Source of the DNA: Photobacterium sanguinicancri
GTDB taxonomy: Bacteria; Pseudomonadota; Gammaproteobacteria; Enterobacterales; Vibrionaceae
DNA: 64,000 bases
Assembly (NCBI RefSeq): GCF_024346675.1
Contig: NZ_AP024851.1
Location: 1,612,001-1,676,000, forward strand
Direction: 5' to 3'
The notes beneath the pieces are model-generated. The model did no database searches and was not told the DNA's origin. It worked only from the letters and a program-made list of their open reading frames with translations. The number at the start of each line of letters is the position of its first letter. Position 1 is the first letter of the stretch. The position numbers and the translations under genes were made by a program. Shown one piece after another: positions 48,304 to 57,695 of this stretch.

Positions 48304-49278
48304 TTATTTTAAATAGTCACCGATATAAGCCAAAATGTCATCAACCTGCTTACTCGAGAGTTTTTTCATTTTCAGCTGTAGTTTATCTTCATCACGAAGG
48401 AAACTCACTTTTCCCTTGATCAACTCTTGTTGTTTTGGCTTTTCGACCACAACACGGGGCTTGATAGTCTCACCCATATCTTCCAGTACCACGGTTACTT
48501 CACGCGTGATACGGGCGATACCTTGAACATTTATGGTTTGCCATAACGGCGCATCATTTGCTGAAAGTTGACTAATAAGTTGCTGTTGATCAGGTTGCGT
48601 TAAGCCGTAATATAAACGGTGCAACTTAACAATTGTCGGACGGCCTAACTCACTGACACTTGGGTAAGCCATCAGTAATTCCATTGGTAAACTGGCCGCT
48701 TTTAGCGCACCACTAACAAGTGCTTCGCTGCATTGACAGTATTTTGCGAGTTCTTTTTGGTCATCAACTTTGCCTTGCTCAAGCAACAATTGCATTTCTT
48801 TACCGCGCTCGTACAAAGATAGCGGCTTATGAGCATTAGCAACGTCAGACAAGAATTTAGCATGCTCGCTATTAATGCCTTTCGCGACATAAATTAGAAA
48901 GTCTTTCTCTGCCAAAATACATGACATACGACGGCGGCTACCGTCTAGAACTTCGATACGTCCATCATCTAACCATCGACCAACAGCAGGGTATTGTTGA
49001 CCACGTTCTTTCAACGTCGTCAAAATATCAGCCAAGGCGTGCTCATTCAAAAATGCCTGTTCACGTGCATTTTCGGCAAACACTTGGGTCTGTTGGCGCA
49101 CCTTATCGGCATTCACTTTAATCAGTTCAAATGCGACGGTATCTTCACCGGCAACCGCTAATTCGATGACTGCGGCTTTATCTTGCGCGGCTTTTTGCGC
49201 TTCAACAACATTTGTTGCACGACGTTTATCAGCTTTACCAAATAAACGGGCATTTAAATCCGTTGTATTAATAGCCAT
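48304..49278 (-). CDS. parB2: Chromosome 2 partition protein ParB2
   Basis: The 324-residue centromere-binding protein has a ParB/Spo0J N-terminal CTPase-type domain (RMSCILAEKDFLIYVAKG region; the GERRxR-type box reads DGSRRRM) near residues 95-140. A helix-turn-helix (DQKELAKYCQCSEALVSGALKAA) lies near residue 180 and a basic C-terminal dimerisation domain follows. It should load on the TTTACA-N-TGTAAA sites in this window. AAGGAGGCATAGTCGA, inside the end of parA2, is its ribosome site, and the genes are four bases apart. Confidence 0.93.
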   Translation of the reverse strand: MAINTTDLNARLFGKADKRRATNVVEAQKAAQDKAAVIELAVAGEDTVAFELIKVNADKVRQQTQVFAENAREQAFLNEHALADILTTLKERGQQYPAVGRWLDDGRIEVLDGSRRRMSCILAEKDFLIYVAKGINSEHAKFLSDVANAHKPLSLYERGKEMQLLLEQGKVDDQKELAKYCQCSEALVSGALKAASLPMELLMAYPSVSELGRPTIVKLHRLYYGLTQPDQQQLISQLSANDAPLWQTINVQGIARITREVTVVLEDMGETIKPRVVVEKPKQQELIKGKVSFLRDEDKLQLKMKKLSSKQVDDILAYIGDYLK

Positions 49279-49282
49279 TCGA

Positions 49283-50500
49283 CTATGCCTCCTTATTCAG
49301 GTTTGCCCAGTGACTGTGCATAACACGCTCGAGCTCTAAACCAACACGTTGGATTGCATCTTGCGCAGTCGATAGTGTCTTTTTACCGCCTTCAAACTCA
49401 GCAGCAGTTAGATCAAAAACCGTGCTGTATGTATCGGCACAGGTTTCGAATGCGCGGCTGCGAGGGACTGTCGCCATCATGACCTGCTCACGTAACAAGT
49501 AGTTCATTTCGGTGAGTACAGAAACTTGCTTTTTGTTGTCATCTTCAAACATGGTTGGCATCAAACGAATGAACTCAAGACCATGCCATTCTTCAGGGAA
49601 CATTTCGTACACTGTGGGCAAGTGCTGGAAAAAGTTAACCGTCGATGCCCAGTCAAGACGCTTGGCCGCACAAGGGATAATAAGCGCATTAGAGGCGTAC
49701 ATTGCGTTCCAAACCAACGGATCGATGTGAGGACCAGTATCGATCATGATCATGTCAAATTCGTCACCGATAGGGTCAATTACACGCTCTTTCAGTAAAC
49801 GTACAATATCTAAATCTTGATTGACGGCTAAATCTTGCCATGCATCCGCATTAAACATTGCATCTTCAGGGAAGGCAGCAATCGTCTTTAAGTTTGGATA
49901 TTGCGTTGGCATTACCACATTATCCATCAAGAAATCTTTATCCATTTCTTGACCTTCAGGTACATTGTTTAACATCACATCTACTGCAGAATAGATAGTT
50001 TCCTGTTGGCCGACACTGATCTGAGGGTTAAGGAATAAACGTAATGAACCCTGTGGATCTAAGTCAATTAAACAAATGCGGTAACGCTTATCTAAGTCTA
50101 ACGCCAGACATGCAGCAATGTGCACAGCCGTCATTGACTTACCAGTGCCACCTTTTTGGTTTTGCACATTCACGACCCATGGCTTACGGCCAGCGCCTTC
50201 ACGCTGATAAAATGCTGGCTTTTTCGCCGCATCCATCAATTTATGTGCTTCTTCCAGTGTAATAGAGTAGTGGTTTGCATTGTTTTTAGTAAATTGATGC
50301 CCCGTTGCTTCCATTCTAGAAATCGCATCATCCAATTTACGGCGCGTCAAACCAGAACGCGTTTCCATTAATGCTTTCGACATTGGAGGGAAATGCTCTT
50401 CGCGGCGCTCCTCTAAAACAATCTCGATACGGTCAGCTTGAACCTGCTTTGTTTGCTCTGCAATATTGAGCAAGTTTTGAATTGTTTGTTCCCTGTTCAT
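49283..50500 (-). CDS. parA2: Chromosome 2 partition ATPase ParA2
   Basis: The 405-residue type Ia ParA has an N-terminal DNA-binding region (residues about 1-100) that family members use for autorepression. The deviant Walker A box is QNQKGGTGKSMTAVHIAA near residue 125. Walker A' is DLDPQGSLRLF and Walker B is MIMIDTGPHIDP. It moves ParB2-parS2 complexes. The ATG follows GGTGATAAGTGATA. A GTG two codons upstream overlaps that site. A perfect parS2 site lies about 210 bases upstream at 50712. Confidence 0.93.
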   Translation of the reverse strand: MNREQTIQNLLNIAEQTKQVQADRIEIVLEERREEHFPPMSKALMETRSGLTRRKLDDAISRMEATGHQFTKNNANHYSITLEEAHKLMDAAKKPAFYQREGAGRKPWVVNVQNQKGGTGKSMTAVHIAACLALDLDKRYRICLIDLDPQGSLRLFLNPQISVGQQETIYSAVDVMLNNVPEGQEMDKDFLMDNVVMPTQYPNLKTIAAFPEDAMFNADAWQDLAVNQDLDIVRLLKERVIDPIGDEFDMIMIDTGPHIDPLVWNAMYASNALIIPCAAKRLDWASTVNFFQHLPTVYEMFPEEWHGLEFIRLMPTMFEDDNKKQVSVLTEMNYLLREQVMMATVPRSRAFETCADTYSTVFDLTAAEFEGGKKTLSTAQDAIQRVGLELERVMHSHWANLNKEA

Positions 50501-50711
50501 TATCACTTATCACCATCAAATATCATTGGCTCTATTGTACAACAAAAACAAGTATCAACAATAAAAAGCTGAACATTAGCAACGAATACTCAATACCATT
50601 CAAAAAGCGGTTCTCATCATAAAAAACAGTTTTTACTGGTGGTCCATATTTTAATAAACATGGCTAATCACCCTAATTAAACAAATCACTTAAAGTGTTA
50701 CAGCGTCACCT

Positions 50712-50726
50712 TTTTACAATGTAAAT
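50712..50726. promoter_or_regulatory. parS2: parS2 site between parA2 and oriCII
   Basis: TTTTACAATGTAAAT fits TTTACA-N-TGTAAA exactly. It is the closest site to the origin and lies in the parA2 upstream region, where it might also couple ParB2 binding to parAB expression. Confidence 0.9.
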
Positions 50727-50784
50727 CTATCCTAGCGCCCGAAAAGTACGAAAACTATGCCGGAAGCGTGATAAGTCATAATGA

Positions 50785-51305
50785 AATTACGGCCGATGTC
50801 AGATCAATTCGGTGGATATAAAGATCAAGCTGAAATCGTTGCTCAAGCTCGATCATCACGACTCGATTTTACTCATTTCAGGCTGATCATGCCCCACTCA
50901 TCACTAATTAAGCGACAAATAACAGCTTTAGCCCTTTTTCACACTCTCTAGCTTGATCATTGTTCCAATAATAAATAATAAAACTCGCAACGATGATCAA
51001 GGCTGTAAATCTAACTGTAGGATCGAACGAATCAGCAATAATGGACAAAATGATTCGGATCGATGATCAAGCTAAGCCCTATGGTGTATAATTTCTTTCG
51101 GAAGCATGATAAAACCTCACCAAACTACGGGCAATGCAGTTTCTATAAGGCTTTGCGCGTCATAGCGAGAACGCTGTAAACACGGAAAAAGTACAAAATA
51201 CCTCATATCACAGAGATTGAAATGCAATATTTCAGACTTGATCATGTCTCCGCTTGCGGACACATGTAATAACAGGGGAAAATTACGGTTGATGTCAGTT
51301 CAATT
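50785..51305 (+). repeat. Long origin repeats (39-mer-like), three copies
   Basis: A sequence beginning AATTACGG occurs at 50785-50809 and 51281-51305 with 22 of 25 positions identical (AATTACGGYYGATGTCAG then WTCAATT). A diverged copy starts ACTACGGGCAATGCAG at about 51124-51139, with one base missing. In Vibrio Chr2 origins, longer RctB-binding repeats called 39-mers lie beside the short iterons and act negatively. I infer the same role. Confidence 0.65.
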
Positions 51306-51474
51306 TTTGTATTTCAACTTTCACATCGTGTATTTATAGGTAAGCTTTGATAGAAAAGCCCCAAAACAGAGTCAAAATGCATTACGTTGATCATCGTTCC
51401 AGCGATAAACTAAGTAAAAAAAACGATGAATATGCTTAGTTGGATGATTTTTCACCCACACAACAATAACAAGC

Positions 51475-51483
51475 TGTGGATAA
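51475..51483 (-). promoter_or_regulatory. DnaA box
   Basis: TGTGGATAA is the exact reverse complement of the consensus TTATCCACA. It lies 15 bases ahead of the phased iteron array, where Chr2 origins have a functional DnaA box. Confidence 0.88.
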
Positions 51484-51497
51484 ACTGTTATTTATGC

Positions 51498-51627
51498 ATG
51501 ATCATCGTTTCTATGCTTTGTTGATCATGTTTTCCAATGATTGATGATCATCGCTCCATTACATTAATGATCATCGTTCTAGCTTATGTTTGATCATACT
51601 TCCAACAAAAACTTGATCATCGTTCCA
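51498..51627 (+). repeat. Six RctB iterons on an exact 23-bp period
   Basis: Copies begin at 51498, 51521, 51544, 51567, 51590 and 51613, all in one orientation. The last is the exact consensus TTGATCATCGTTCCA; the others vary at the first base and in the right half but all keep TGATCAT. Each contains a Dam site. The V. cholerae minimal Chr2 origin also uses six phased 12-mers. The period of about two helical turns puts all initiators on one face. Confidence 0.93.
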
Positions 51628-51680
51628 TAAGGGCTGCTTTTTTTATATCTATCTTTCAATATGTTAGCGTTAAATGATTG

Positions 51681-51740
51681 CCCTGATCATATAATCACTT
51701 AATCATAAAGATCAGTTTTAATCATAAAGATCATATTTTA
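51681..51740 (+). other. AT-rich unwinding region with ATCA repeats
   Basis: ATCA occurs on this strand at 51686, 51694, 51702, 51711, 51721 and 51730, at intervals of 8, 8, 9, 10 and 9 bases. It includes a 16-base direct repeat TTAATCATAAAGATCA at 51699 and 51718. RctB is reported to bind one strand of such motifs when the V. cholerae origin opens. The region lies between the iteron array and rctB and may also overlap the rctB promoter. Confidence 0.7.
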
Positions 51741-51823
51741 AGAGCTTCAATAAAAAGAACTTTCTTTCTTAATCTTTTTCTATTAATCTTTCGGAAAAAT
51801 GATGAATGTACGGCTAGTGATAA

Positions 51824-53824
51824 ATGAAAATTGGAACAGGTAACAATAACGATCCCGTTGAGAAAATATTGATCTCTTTGCCACGATCGCACAAAGATGG
51901 ACATCTTTTCGCGATCCCAGCTGGCTTAGTTGATTGGTTACCGCAATATCAACATTTTAAAGGGGTCACAAAAAGTATTGTTGAACTACTCAATCTCATT
52001 TCACTACGAGGCCTATCTTGCCAAGATGGCATGGTATCAACGACTGAGTTAGTTGAAGCGACAGAAGGGCAATTAACTCGAGCGGCAATTCAGCAACGTT
52101 TACGAGCGGCAGTTGGTATTGGTCTTTTTAAACAACAACCTGTGCGCTTTGAAGAAGGGCTTGCAGGAAAAACCATGCTTCATCATTTTGTAAACCCAGC
52201 TTTGTTAATTTCGCAACTGGGCACAGGTAGCCTGCATTCTTTACAAAGCAAAGAGCAAGAAAAGCAAAAACGCTCGAAGGCGTTAGCGCAAAATCATGTT
52301 AACCGTCGTTTGCTAACTGAACATGGTTTAGGTACACCACCAAGTATGCCAGATGAAGCGGATCAGATTGTGGTTTCTCCCACCAGCTGGGCTGGGATCA
52401 TTGATCAGGCATTAGCGCCACCACGCACAAAGAAAAGTTACCAGAAAGCCATGGTTGCGATCAGTGGCACTAAAGCGATCATAGAAACACGCTCGTCAAA
52501 GTCGATCATGACTGTTGATGATCTTATGACCTTGTTTGCGTTGTTTACATTAACCGTGCAGTACCATGATCATCATATCGATGATTATGAGATCCAATCA
52601 CGTACGCTTGGTAACAAGACCCCAGTTTACATCACTGATATTTTGGCGTTACGGGGTAAGAAAGACAGCGGCCCTGCACGTGACTCTATTCGTGAAAGTA
52701 TTGATCGTATTGAATTTACCGATTTTCAATTGCATGAACTCACAGGCCGTTGGCTTAGTGAAAATATGCCAGAAGGCTTCAAAAGTGATCGCTTTCGCTT
52801 TATTGCGCGGACGATCACCGCTTCTGAAGAAGCGCCTCAAGAAGGTGAAAACGGTGAGATCAAGATCAAACCCAATCTTTATATTTTAGTTTGGGAGCCG
52901 TCTTTTTTTGATGAGCTTCTAACCCGTGACTACTTCTTTTTGTTCCCGCCAGAGATCTTGCGTCAGCATACCTTGGTATTCCAGTTGTACACTTTTTTCC
53001 GGAGTCGAATGTCGCGTCGAGTCAATGACTCGATGCTGCTGAGTGAGTTAAATCAGAAATTGGCGCGTAATATTGAGTGGCGCCGTTTTTCTTCTGATTT
53101 GATCCGTGAGTTGCGTAAATTGGCCGACGATAAAGTCACGGATGATGTGTTTGCGGTCAATTTGTGGGGCTATCATTTAACCATCATCCCTGAAGATGCC
53201 AACCAACGTTATGCCGATTACCAAATTGATATTCGTTGTGATGCCGCCGAAGTGATCCGTTATTCACGCGCCAAAACGACCAACGAAGGCAAGCGCAATA
53301 TGGCGCCGACTATGCCTAACCCGCTGCGTAATGAAATTTTGCCGAAGCGTGAACTTGATCAGTTATCTCAGATCATTGATGGTGAATTTGAACCGATCCA
53401 ACGCAAAGAGGGGCGGACAAAAGGGCGTTTAGGCCGTCGCGTGAAGCTGCGTAAGCACTTGGTAGAGATCAATGCCGACGAATTAACGATCATCTTATCC
53501 AAATATACCTCACCAGAAGCCCTTCAGCGCAGTATAACGGCGTTATCGGCAATGACTGGACACTCATCTTCTAGTGTTTCTGATGAGTGCCATGAGCTAC
53601 TAGAGAAGCTTGATTGGCTGCGTGTCTCTGATCAAGTGGTGAGCTACGAAACATTAAGTAAGACGGTTGAGCTTTACAACAGCCAACAAGAAGATCGTCA
53701 CTTATCGATAGAACGTTTAATTTCTGGGCTGGCTGTACGCCGAAAAGTCTGTAAATTAGTCCATGAAGGGCACATTAACGAACAAGTACTTACTGCCCTC
53801 GACGATGTTGCTCGAGGCGTGTAG
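51824..53824 (+). CDS. rctB: Chromosome 2 replication initiator RctB
   Basis: The 666-residue initiator is specific to the second chromosome of Vibrionaceae. Conserved stretches I recognise include HFKGVTKSIVELLNLISLRG near residue 46, GQLTRAAIQQRLRAAV, LAPPRTKKSYQKAM, RGKKDSGPARDSIRESIDRI, EFTDFQLHELTGRWLSENMP and GRLGRRVKLRKHLVEINADE. It binds the iterons and long repeats, and methylated GATC is needed for iteron binding in V. cholerae. Its length is slightly above the V. cholerae protein. No strong ribosome site is visible before the ATG, consistent with low expression. The next gene follows after 19 bases. Confidence 0.96.
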   Translation: MKIGTGNNNDPVEKILISLPRSHKDGHLFAIPAGLVDWLPQYQHFKGVTKSIVELLNLISLRGLSCQDGMVSTTELVEATEGQLTRAAIQQRLRAAVGIGLFKQQPVRFEEGLAGKTMLHHFVNPALLISQLGTGSLHSLQSKEQEKQKRSKALAQNHVNRRLLTEHGLGTPPSMPDEADQIVVSPTSWAGIIDQALAPPRTKKSYQKAMVAISGTKAIIETRSSKSIMTVDDLMTLFALFTLTVQYHDHHIDDYEIQSRTLGNKTPVYITDILALRGKKDSGPARDSIRESIDRIEFTDFQLHELTGRWLSENMPEGFKSDRFRFIARTITASEEAPQEGENGEIKIKPNLYILVWEPSFFDELLTRDYFFLFPPEILRQHTLVFQLYTFFRSRMSRRVNDSMLLSELNQKLARNIEWRRFSSDLIRELRKLADDKVTDDVFAVNLWGYHLTIIPEDANQRYADYQIDIRCDAAEVIRYSRAKTTNEGKRNMAPTMPNPLRNEILPKRELDQLSQIIDGEFEPIQRKEGRTKGRLGRRVKLRKHLVEINADELTIILSKYTSPEALQRSITALSAMTGHSSSSVSDECHELLEKLDWLRVSDQVVSYETLSKTVELYNSQQEDRHLSIERLISGLAVRRKVCKLVHEGHINEQVLTALDDVARGV

Positions 53825-53843
53825 CCGCATTTAAAGGGATACC

Positions 53844-56117
53844 GTGAAGGAAATATTATTACGCCGAAGGATTCGCGTTGCGACGTGTGCTGTCTTACTC
53901 ACTCTGAGTAGTCAATCTGGTTGGGCTGCTGAGCGTGAGAAAATCGGTGTCGTGCTCAGTGGGGGCGGTGCTAAAGGTGCCGCTCACATTGGGGTACTTG
54001 AGGTATTAGAAGAGAACCGTATTCCTGTTGATCTCGTAACGGGAACGAGCATCGGTGCCTACGTCGCGGGCATGTATGCGATGGGGCTGACAGCGCAAGA
54101 ACTAAAGCAAAAAACCATGTCAGCGAACTGGCAAAGCGGTTACCTCGATCGCGTCAGCCGTAATGATATGGTGCTGCGTCGTAAACAGCAAAATGATAAC
54201 TTTCAATTACACACCGATTTAGGTGTCACGCCGCAAGGTGAATTTAGGGCTAAGCCTGGCGCCTTTCAAGGGCAGGGGATGGCGATCCTTTTACGCGATC
54301 TTACCGATAACCTCCCCGTTTTAAACTCGTTTGATGATTTGGTGATCCCTTATCGTAGCATTGCTACTGATATTGCCAAGGTTCAGCCCGTAGTGATTGA
54401 TTCGGGTCATCTTGCGACTGCGATGCAGGCATCAATGGCAGTACCGGGTGCGTTAACCCCAATTGAGTGGCAAGGTCATCGTTTAGTGGATGGCGGCGTG
54501 GTCAATAATATGCCAGTTGATGTGGCGCAACAGATGGGGGCTGATGTCATTATCGCTGTCGATTTACGTGACCCATTGCTGGAAGATGAAGAACTGAGCA
54601 GTGCGTTGACGATTATTTCGCAGTTAACGACTTTCATGACCAACAGTAGTGCAGATCGACAAAAAGCACTCATGACCGAACAGGATATCTACCTCAAACC
54701 TAAACTGGCCTTCATGACAGCCCCCGATTTTGATCAAATGGAACGGGCCTATCAAGCTGGACGTAATGCTGCGACTCAAGCACTACCTCAACTATTGGCG
54801 CATCAGCTATCTGAAGCAGATTACCGTCAATATGTGCGTTATAAGCAAGATCGCCGTAGTCAATTGATAGCAAACTCAGCATATTATATTGATCGTATCG
54901 TCATTAATAACCAGACCATGCGCAGTGATGAAGCCTTATTAGCGTTACTTGATCTTCAAACGGGTCGAGTTCTCACCAATAATGCGCTTGAAGATGCGGT
55001 TACACGGCTCAATTCAGAAGATCTTTTTTCGCGGATTACCTATCAGATCGAGCAACAAGATCAAGAAACTGTCTTGCTCTTAGATGTGATTGAAAAAACG
55101 TGGGGGCCTGGTTACCTTAATTTCAAATTTGCCTTTGAAGACGACTTTTCACAGCGTTCTGATTTTACTTTTGGTGCTCAGTATCTCTATACCAACCTCA
55201 CCGATAAAGGTGGTGAATGGTTGTTTGAAGCTGAACTTGGTAGTTGGAAGGCCTTCAAAACAGAGCTTTACTTGCCGCTTGATTACTCACAGCGCTTCTT
55301 TTCATCCTTTTCAGTTGAGTACAATAGTCAGCTACGTGGCTTCAAGAGTGCCCAATTAGACCCTGAGTTTGGTCAAGCTACAGGGCTCAGTACCATAGAT
55401 GGCCTATACGAACGAACCACTTACACCGCTGATCTTGGCGTGAATTTAGCTCGCTGGAGTGCATTTAGAGCGGGTTTTATTGGGCTTGATGGGAGTGTTT
55501 CGTTATCGTCGGTCGATTTAACTGAAAGCTTTAAAGCCTTTGGTGGGTATACTCGTTTTGAATACGATAATTTAGATAATCAGTTCTTTCCTAAAACAGG
55601 CTGGCAAGGCTCGATCGATTTGGGGTTATTGCACACCCAAAGTGAGATTGATCAGCGTCGCACCGACGATGACGCATTGGTATATCGGGTGCACTTTCTT
55701 AAGCCATTTGATTACAACCGTCACAATGTGGTGGCATTGCTTGACTTTGCGGGCTCTGATTCTAATGAGCTACTGCCTATCTTTGCGCAAGATTTAGGGG
55801 GCTTGTTTAATCTTTCTGGTTATCATAAATATGAGCTAAATGGACGCTACAGCGGCTTAGGTGCGCTGATCTATCGCTATCAATTAGCCGATAACGACTT
55901 TGGTGCCTTCTCCACCCCTGTTTTTGTTGGAGGCTCATTTGAGCAAGGTGGAGTGTGGAATGCATACAGCCAGATCGATGCGAACAGTTTGATCACCGCT
56001 GGTAGTGTTTTTGTCGGCGTTGACTCGGTATTAGGGCCGATCTACTTTGCTTATGGTATGGCGGAAGGGGGCGAGCGCTCTTTCTACCTGACGCTTGGGA
56101 ATACCATCAAGAATTAA
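53844..56117 (+). CDS. Patatin-like phospholipase with outer-membrane barrel (PlpD-type, type Vd)
   Basis: The 757-residue protein has a signal peptide (ATCAVLLTLSSQSGWAAE). A patatin domain follows (residues about 32-320) with the oxyanion loop GGGAKGAAH, the nucleophile Ser in GTSIG and the catalytic Asp in DGGVVNNMP. A POTRA-like domain (YIDRIVINNQTMRSDEALL) and a C-terminal Omp85-type beta-barrel of 16-strand size come next. The start is GTG with AAAGGGATACC upstream, 19 bases after rctB, so it is probably read from rctB transcripts too. PlpD is a secreted lipase in Pseudomonas; the substrate here is unknown. Confidence 0.87.
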   Translation: MKEILLRRRIRVATCAVLLTLSSQSGWAAEREKIGVVLSGGGAKGAAHIGVLEVLEENRIPVDLVTGTSIGAYVAGMYAMGLTAQELKQKTMSANWQSGYLDRVSRNDMVLRRKQQNDNFQLHTDLGVTPQGEFRAKPGAFQGQGMAILLRDLTDNLPVLNSFDDLVIPYRSIATDIAKVQPVVIDSGHLATAMQASMAVPGALTPIEWQGHRLVDGGVVNNMPVDVAQQMGADVIIAVDLRDPLLEDEELSSALTIISQLTTFMTNSSADRQKALMTEQDIYLKPKLAFMTAPDFDQMERAYQAGRNAATQALPQLLAHQLSEADYRQYVRYKQDRRSQLIANSAYYIDRIVINNQTMRSDEALLALLDLQTGRVLTNNALEDAVTRLNSEDLFSRITYQIEQQDQETVLLLDVIEKTWGPGYLNFKFAFEDDFSQRSDFTFGAQYLYTNLTDKGGEWLFEAELGSWKAFKTELYLPLDYSQRFFSSFSVEYNSQLRGFKSAQLDPEFGQATGLSTIDGLYERTTYTADLGVNLARWSAFRAGFIGLDGSVSLSSVDLTESFKAFGGYTRFEYDNLDNQFFPKTGWQGSIDLGLLHTQSEIDQRRTDDDALVYRVHFLKPFDYNRHNVVALLDFAGSDSNELLPIFAQDLGGLFNLSGYHKYELNGRYSGLGALIYRYQLADNDFGAFSTPVFVGGSFEQGGVWNAYSQIDANSLITAGSVFVGVDSVLGPIYFAYGMAEGGERSFYLTLGNTIKN

Positions 56118-56162
56118 GTGTTAATACTTGATGACTCCCGAGTCTTTCCATCTGTTTTTATT

Positions 56163-56190
56163 AAGGCAATATTGAGGTATTGCCTTTTTA
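56163..56190 (+). terminator. Terminator of the patatin gene
   Basis: AAGGCAAT pairs with ATTGCCTT and runs into TTTT, about 50 bases past the stop. Confidence 0.8.
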
Positions 56191-56399
56191 TTTGCTAATT
56201 TTAAGGCTAAAACCTAGCCAGTGGTGGAGTAAAGTGTTGCTCATGGTATGGATAGTTTGCTTACCGAATGTGATTTTTACGCGCTTTTTTTATTTTGCCA
56301 TCAAGCCTTGCTACCGTTTTGCTTGTGATTATTGATAATAGCAGTGGACTATCGCCTCAGGGCTTTAAGGGTGATGAGTAAGAAAAGGTTTACAAGCAA

Positions 56400-56951
56400 A
56401 TGACAGAAAAAGAGAAGATGCTGACTGGCGAAATTTATCAAGCATTTGATAAGCAGCTGGTGGCGGAGCGTGATCGTGCTAAAGCGATATGTTTTCAATT
56501 AAATCAAACGTGCCCGACTCAGCGTGAGAATCGACAGTTGCTGATTAATACCTTACTTGATCAGGAAAGTGATGCATGGATTGAATCACCGTTTAATTGT
56601 GATTACGGCTATAACATCACAGTGGGGAAAGGTTTTTACGCCAATCATGGTTGTACTATTTTAGACGGAGCGCCAGTGACGTTTGGTGATAATTGTTTGT
56701 TAGCGCCTAGCGTGGTGATTGCGACGGCTGGGCATCCATTGGATTCGGTTGAGCGTGCGAAAGGTGACGAGTATGCCAAAGCAATTACAGTGGGTAACGA
56801 TGTGTGGCTCGGAGCGAATGTGACAGTGTGCCCTGGTGTCACTATTGGAGATAATGTCGTGGTTGGAGCGGGAAGTGTGGTTACCAAAGATTTACCAGCC
56901 AATACTGTGTGTGTCGGCGCGCCAGCCAAGCCTGTACGTGTTATTGATTGA
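56400..56951 (+). CDS. maa: Maltose O-acetyltransferase (NodL/LacA/Maa family)
   Basis: The 183-residue hexapeptide-repeat enzyme has the Maa N-terminal helix domain (EKMLTGEIYQAFDKQLVAER). The sequence then reads PFNCDYGYNITVGKGFYANHG, the catalytic histidine in IATAGHPLDSVER and the beta-helix end GNDVWLGANVTVCPGVTIGD. It acetylates sugars such as maltose or glucose with acetyl-CoA. AAAAGG lies ahead of the ATG. It is the last ordinary chromosomal gene before the IS-bracketed island, which begins about ten bases after its stop. Confidence 0.88.
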   Translation: MTEKEKMLTGEIYQAFDKQLVAERDRAKAICFQLNQTCPTQRENRQLLINTLLDQESDAWIESPFNCDYGYNITVGKGFYANHGCTILDGAPVTFGDNCLLAPSVVIATAGHPLDSVERAKGDEYAKAITVGNDVWLGANVTVCPGVTIGDNVVVGAGSVVTKDLPANTVCVGAPAKPVRVID

Positions 56952-57695
56952 TGAAGTCACGTGTTGCAACACTAAAGCTTTGTGGTCTTTTGATACGGTT
57001 AGGCGACCCGGTAGCTATTGGGCATACCGAGGTGAGTGAAGCGATTTAAAATAGAACAATCGAGTAACATTTCCTTTGACTGATTTTCAAACTCTCTGCT
57101 GTGTAATGTATTGCCGCACGCTCTGCCAACCGATAATGCCAAGGGCGAAGCAACCTATCAGGCGCTCATCCTCTTTGGAAGGTGAACTTCATCAGCAAAC
57201 GTATTGTCTTTCGGCGGAATAACAATCTCAGCCTCCGGGAAATGCTCCTCTAATGTCTGGTACACCGCATTGGTATCATACATTTTATCGGCACTGATGT
57301 GCTCGACATCCGTAGTGATGGACTGACATAACGTCCCGACAACCTGATCATCCATGGTGTTTTTATCGGTGAGGACTGCACTTTGAATGAAGTGAGCCTC
57401 ATCAACAGCGAAATGCGCCTTTCGCCAGCTGCATTTTGCATTAACCTTATGTTTTTCTTGATGCCATTCATCCTTCCCAAACCGTTTGAGCCCCGTTGAA
57501 TCAATGGCTATTGCTGCAATTTTGTCATCTGGTCTTTCATGCTTTCTAAATCGTGGCACCGTAAGATTAAGTTGCTTTAGCCGCTTTGACAGCAGCGTAT
57601 TATCAGGGCATTGAAGGTTGGTCATGCCAAACTTCATCAGTAAACTATCAATCAACCCTTGAGCTTGATGTAGAGGAAGTTTATACCCCAGTCGG

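Larger units (their letters stand above)
50785..51740 (+). other. oriCII: Replication origin of chromosome 2 (oriCII)
   Basis: This gene-free region between parA2 and rctB holds about 20 GATC (Dam) sites in 950 bases, roughly five times the random expectation. It contains scattered iterons on both strands (50953, 50986, 51056, 51238, 51387), long repeats, a DnaA box, a phased six-iteron array and an AT-rich unwinding region, in that order toward rctB. This matches the known organisation of the V. cholerae Chr2 origin. Around 51073-51230 there is also a candidate rctA-like untranslated region, with no open frame. Confidence 0.92.

Noticed and set aside
51498..51627. Regularly spaced repeats resembling a small CRISPR array
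   Set aside because: Unit of 15 bp with 8-bp gaps, Dam sites in every unit, no spacers of CRISPR length, no cas genes, and position beside rctB fit an origin iteron array.
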